A stretch of DNA of 18,149 nt from Oscillospiraceae bacterium (GTDB lineage: Bacteria > Bacillota > Clostridia > Oscillospirales > Ruminococcaceae). Below, piece after piece: positions 16,201 through 18,149 of the stretch. The position numbers were made by a program, and so were the translations under genes. Under the pieces are notes generated by a model, which was not told the origin of the DNA, did not search any database, and was given only the letters and a program-made list of their open reading frames with translations. The stretch spans positions 1-18,149 of the forward strand of contig JAEDJV010000043.1 of assembly GCA_016296165.1 (NCBI GenBank), given 5' to 3'. The first letter of the stretch is position 1. The number at the start of each line of letters is the position of its first letter.

Positions 16201-16716
16201 GTCTACACGTTTGAGGTACTCCCGGAAGATCTTCAGAACAAGGACGCATTTCTTGATGATGTTTTCGCAAAGTTCAATCTGGATCATCCAAAGGATTTTA
16301 CAGGACATTCACTTTCCGTCTCAGATGTAGTTGTAATTCAGAATCACGGCGAGGTATCAGCACACTTCGTTGACAGCTTCGGATTTAAACAGCTTGAAAA
16401 CTTCAGCAAGGAAAAGGAAAATCCTCTGAAAGCTGTTGAGGATGCAGTTGAACAGAATGATAATTCCTTTGATGCCGTTATAAACAACCAGCCAACAGCT
16501 GATGAACTTGAAGACAAAGCTAAAAAAGGCGAAGTTATCAGCGTTACTGACCTGTATGACGCAGTTCAGAGAGAAAAATCACAAGACAGCAAATCTGAAA
16601 AAGAAACTGATAAAAAGCGTTCTATCCTTGAATATCTCAGAGAATCAAAAAACAAGCCTGAGAAACCTGAGCAGGACGAAAAAACAAAAGCCAAATCGAA
16701 AGGAGCAGAACTTTAA
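13204..16716 (+). CDS. ArdC/LtrC-like multidomain protein with HEIAH metalloprotease motif and YodL domain
   Basis: 1170 residues. Residues 1-125 match DUF3849 (NDYQYAQENRDYDEWRAS; ILAAHIVNHDWDGRFS). About 155-240 is an ArdC-type single-strand DNA-binding domain (FHNYSFNNTMLIAMQKP; GFNSWKSNFERNVNKGEKGI). The zinc peptidase-like part has HEIAH at 361-365 and a likely third ligand Glu392 in EVEAESVAY. Two copies of a roughly 75-residue domain start at 468 (NIIGNTRYSDIKDK) and 708 (NIIGNTPYKDITDK). About 967-1065 fits YodL (ETREYRF ... DFTGHSLSVSDVV). The Lys/Glu-rich tail with VISVTDLYDAV and RSILEYLRE resembles DUF4316. ArdC proteins protect incoming single-stranded DNA from restriction; here the role is inferred. 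The stop overlaps the next ATG. Confidence 0.88.
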   Translation: MSEKANIPVYKNDYQYAQENRDYDEWRASHNANKECSAALDKAINDNYTYENYHLDTNAVINSVYEEFGKERTEYILAAHIVNHDWDGRFSNDVKDWAKDKFKYLDQNYVKSELKEHGLKAHSTLIDGVARTIISLEREKTKQIEKDSKPEQPKFVNQKDRVKEITDKLEAGIKDLFSSDKFKTYLNTMSKFHNYSFNNTMLIAMQKPDATLVAGFNSWKSNFERNVNKGEKGIQILAPAPYKIKKEEVKMDPDTDLPVLDKDGKPVKEEKEVTIPAFKVVSVFDVSQTNGKEIPSLGVDELHGNVKDFEKFFAALKEVSPVPIKFEQIEGGAKGYYHQENKDITINEGMSEIQTVKTAIHEIAHAKLHDKDLNSTTSSVIKDSNTKEVEAESVAYTVCQHFGIDTSDYSFGYVASWGSGKDIPELKSSLETIRSTASELITAIEGKYLGLEKEQKQEQSAEKTEKSNIIGNTRYSDIKDKQYFKYDSKTAEAIAAKLTELNIPFSGRINDKSTTLTIGKADVEKYKAVANEFSTKEKSSVENKTEQKSVKKEWRMYVIPDMKSWSRSDPEHPKTPIEYYNTFAEAKSRFDELRGQDYNSEKSEINGIPAARLTLGIDSNSGNMALDILQVRDNRNVLVDDFTRYDSVSGNKEAMALITQTSAEIHFDEVMNFPRLDNSKLSDTPKFIPFDKWDNKILQDKPVKENLNIIGNTPYKDITDKCYAKLATDKALVIADILESKGVKFSGRTDGDKTTLTFEKDDMPVYKEALAEMKKAQESVIVADKLPEPKVSVEPHPHRLKEFILKEIATGGTLTTGTRDEVLRFCKTELAASVNTSVLEMQLDKAEAERQKQLAYDGKLPDNSISVDDRNAYGYTSDAMLPLSTEKALEYFDKEIFAVYLLYADGTEGQAIDRSDIENHNGIFGVETPDWEKYQVYQQHLEDMATQEPAREAMLMNEKNCMAGIYQLKDIPETREYRFSDTDFLEKKGLKPERENYTLVYTFEVLPEDLQNKDAFLDDVFAKFNLDHPKDFTGHSLSVSDVVVIQNHGEVSAHFVDSFGFKQLENFSKEKENPLKAVEDAVEQNDNSFDAVINNQPTADELEDKAKKGEVISVTDLYDAVQREKSQDSKSEKETDKKRSILEYLRESKNKPEKPEQDEKTKAKSKGAEL

Positions 16717-16922
16717 TGGATTTTACAGTTGAAGAAATGAATTTTCTCTGCATTGTCAGAGGTCTTGACCGTGAAGATACAATCAACAACATTTTCGATA
16801 CTATCCCGGATATTGAAGATGAGGAAATGAAAAAGCTTGCCGAAGTACTTATCGGCAAGCTCGATATCATGACTGAAGCTGAATTCCGTGATATCAGCTT
16901 TGATGAAACATTTGAGGGCTAA
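16716..16922 (+). CDS. TTRAP-like small transposon-transfer protein
   Basis: 68 residues, acidic and helical. The ATG overlaps the stop of the preceding gene (TAATG), with AAAGGAG just ahead. The opening MDFTVEEMNFLCI and the ending MTEAEFRDISF fit the small putative transposon-transfer assisting family, which usually follows the ArdC/YodL gene in these elements. Exact function unknown. Last gene of the module before a strong terminator. Confidence 0.75.
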   Translation: MDFTVEEMNFLCIVRGLDREDTINNIFDTIPDIEDEEMKKLAEVLIGKLDIMTEAEFRDISFDETFEG

Positions 16923-16927
16923 ACCTC

Positions 16928-16960
16928 CGCCCTGTTTCAGGGCGTTACATATTGTTTTTT
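16928..16960 (+). terminator. Rho-independent terminator closing the conjugation operon
   Basis: CGCCCTG (16928-16934) and CAGGGCG (16938-16944) form a perfect 7-bp stem with loop TTT, followed by a T-rich run ending in TTTTTT (16955-16960). It sits 5 bases after the TTRAP-like stop codon and marks the end of the higher-GC block. Confidence 0.9.
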
Positions 16961-16980
16961 GTCATATTTTATGATATAAT
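16952..16980 (+). promoter_or_regulatory. Plus-strand promoter toward the unknown right-end gene
   Basis: TTGTTT (16952-16957) and TATAAT (16975-16980) are 17 bp apart; the -35 box lies in the T-run of the preceding terminator. A transcript from about 16987 would carry a leader of about 146 nt, with a hairpin at 16999-17056, into the gene at 17133. AT-rich surroundings raise the chance of a false match. Confidence 0.55.
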
Positions 16981-16991
16981 TAATGTCAAGA

Positions 16992-17082
16992 AATAAAAAA
17001 AGAGGTTAAATCTTTTCGTAGGGGCTTAAGCCTCACCACTAAAGATATACCTCTTTGTATTCAAATTAATATAACCCTTATT
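16992..17082 (-). ncRNA. Predicted ~90-nt structured small RNA, minus strand
   Basis: Starting near 17082 from the perfect promoter, the minus-strand RNA would have an AU-rich 5' part. A long hairpin follows: AAAGAGGU (17056-17049) pairs with ACCUCUUU (17006-16999). After a small internal loop, AUCUUU (17046-17041 side) pairs with AAAGAU (17015-17010 side). The inner loop contains GAGG-CUUAAG-CCCC, able to form a small third stem. The hairpin ends in seven U residues (16995-17001), as an intrinsic terminator does. There is no open reading frame of note. It is antisense to the leader of the plus-strand gene at 17133. No known RNA family was recognised. Confidence 0.65.
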
Positions 17083-17088
17083 ACTTAT

Positions 17089-17117
17089 ATTATACGTCAT
17101 GATTATCACTTTGTCAA
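17089..17117 (-). promoter_or_regulatory. Perfect minus-strand sigma-A promoter before the unknown gene
   Basis: On the minus strand, TTGACA (17117-17112) and TATAAT (17094-17089) are separated by exactly 17 bp. It points away from the gene at 17133 and toward the hairpin region; the start point would be near 17082. Its -35 box lies just before that gene's AGGAGA ribosome binding site. Confidence 0.8.
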
Positions 17118-17132
17118 CAGGAGAAAGTAAAA

Positions 17133-18149
17133 ATGATAAAAAAAGATTTAAACAGAGATTTAGCACATAAAAAAGTAGATTCAAAATATATGTTTTTTAT
17201 CCAACTATGGCATGAACTTTTAGATGTGCGAACAATTGATACCTATCAGTATAAATTGCTGAATTCATATTCTGCGTTATGTGAACTGATTACCGTTATA
17301 GAAAAAACGTTTTTAGGCTTATTCACAACATCACATAATATAACAGAATGCGTAGATGAATGTGCACAAATAATAAAAAATGATGAAATAATAAAAAAAC
17401 ACAACCTTCTTCTATGGAGAAGCCTTGTAAATCATTTAAATATTAAACCCAAAGATAAAAATGAACAACTTGCCCTCAAATTCCAAGTCGAATATGCACT
17501 ATCAGTTCTAAAAGAAAATTATTCTGAGTGGATAAATAATGAATTAAAATCTGCTATTAATAACGATCAAAAAGAACAGATTATTTATTGCTCTAAAGCT
17601 TTAATAAGCCAGTGTATTTATAACGGATGGTCAACCCAATGTCTATACAAATGTGACCGTTTTTTCTTTAATAGTATTCCAGATTGCGATTCAATTTCTA
17701 AGTTTTTGCATTATCTATCATCAGATAACAGGGATTTCTATGTATTTATAAGCACATCAAATTTCACTCATAAAAAAACTCTTAATCTAAAAAACGTGTT
17801 AGAGAATTTAGAGTTCATAATTGAAGATACATCATCAATATTACCAAAATATCAAGGAAATGATAAAATAACATCAGTATTTGATAGTTCCAAAGAATAT
17901 ATATGCATAAAAGTCAAAGCAAAAGATAATTACTCAGCTGCATATATCGCAGTCCAAAAATTATCTGATAAAATAAATATGCTTAGTTTTTACAACATAA
18001 TTGACACATGGGATATAAAAAATATTAAAATGATTGCTATAGACGAGAGCTCATCCTATGTTATCACACTTTCAAGTTCTGATTTATTCAAAACATATGA
18101 TTATATAGATACATCTGGATTTATATATGAAAACACTAAAAAATTAATG
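17133..18149 (+). CDS. Unknown AT-rich cargo protein, 3' end cut by window edge
   Basis: Open from ATG 17133 to the window end, 339 codons with no stop; AGGAGA lies about 9 bases before the start. The codon use is far more AT-rich than that of the conjugation genes. The protein looks soluble, helical in the first 200 residues and mixed after that, without signal peptide or membrane helix. It contains R-x4-H at Arg96-His101 (WRSLVNHL), compatible with a HEPN ribonuclease motif but short enough to occur by chance, and ISQCIYNGWSTQCLY near 165-180. No family is recognised. Location at the end of a mobile module, foreign base composition and an adjacent antisense-type RNA suggest cargo such as a defence or toxin-type gene; this is inference only. 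Confidence 0.75.
   Translation, partial: MIKKDLNRDLAHKKVDSKYMFFIQLWHELLDVRTIDTYQYKLLNSYSALCELITVIEKTFLGLFTTSHNITECVDECAQIIKNDEIIKKHNLLLWRSLVNHLNIKPKDKNEQLALKFQVEYALSVLKENYSEWINNELKSAINNDQKEQIIYCSKALISQCIYNGWSTQCLYKCDRFFFNSIPDCDSISKFLHYLSSDNRDFYVFISTSNFTHKKTLNLKNVLENLEFIIEDTSSILPKYQGNDKITSVFDSSKEYICIKVKAKDNYSAAYIAVQKLSDKINMLSFYNIIDTWDIKNIKMIAIDESSSYVITLSSSDLFKTYDYIDTSGFIYENTKKLM

Noticed and set aside
16999..17056. CRISPR repeat or type III toxin-antitoxin repeat array at the right-end hairpin
   Set aside because: Only one copy of the hairpin is present. There are no tandem repeats or spacers, so neither a CRISPR array nor a repeat-type antitoxin RNA is supported.
1..18149. tRNA, rRNA or insertion-sequence genes
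   Set aside because: No cloverleaf-like, rRNA-like or transposase-like sequence was seen on either strand.

Overview
This window most likely comes from a low-to-moderate GC Clostridia genome (Bacillota), of the Ruminococcus/Oscillospiraceae type. Support: GGAGG-type ribosome binding sites, consensus sigma-A promoters (TTGACA-17-TATAAT), frequent AGA/ATA codons, and a set of gene families typical of conjugative transposons from gut Clostridia (the C. difficile CD1107-CD1112 type). The genus is an inference.

Layout. (1) About 1-2083 is AT-rich. It holds the 5' part of a minus-strand gene for a secreted LCAT-like alpha/beta hydrolase, with a perfect consensus promoter and TTGAC direct repeats upstream. 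(2) About 2084-16922 is a conjugation module of visibly higher GC. It opens with only the last 31 codons of a Maff2-family gene. Then come a VirB6/TrbL-like membrane protein (CD1112 type), a small unknown gene, PrgI, the VirB4 ATPase and two micro-proteins (the second DUF3789-like). A convergent minus-strand pair follows (ribbon-helix-helix/DUF1413-like protein plus a multi-pass membrane protein). The plus-strand series resumes with a CD1108-type membrane protein, DUF4315 and DUF4366. An internal promoter then drives two small unknown genes, followed by topoisomerase III (topB), a 1170-residue ArdC/YodL-type protein and a TTRAP-like small protein, closed by a terminator. (3) About 16961-18149 is strongly AT-rich: a structured intergenic region with facing promoters, a predicted minus-strand small RNA, and an unknown plus-strand gene that runs off the window.

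How the parts work together. VirB6, PrgI and VirB4, with the CD1108/DUF4315/DUF4366 set, would form the core of a type IV mating channel in a Gram-positive envelope. TopB and the ArdC-like protein would handle or protect transferred DNA. No relaxase, VirD4/TraG coupling protein, integrase or att site is visible. The Maff2 fragment suggests that the normal upstream neighbours were lost or replaced, or lie elsewhere. The CD1108 protein also stops where relatives usually continue into an NlpC/P60 wall-hydrolase domain.

The least ordinary part is the right end. A perfect minus-strand promoter, a roughly 90-nt hairpin RNA ending in seven U residues, and an opposing plus-strand promoter sit just before an unrecognised gene. 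This is the layout of an antisense- or small-RNA-controlled cargo gene.
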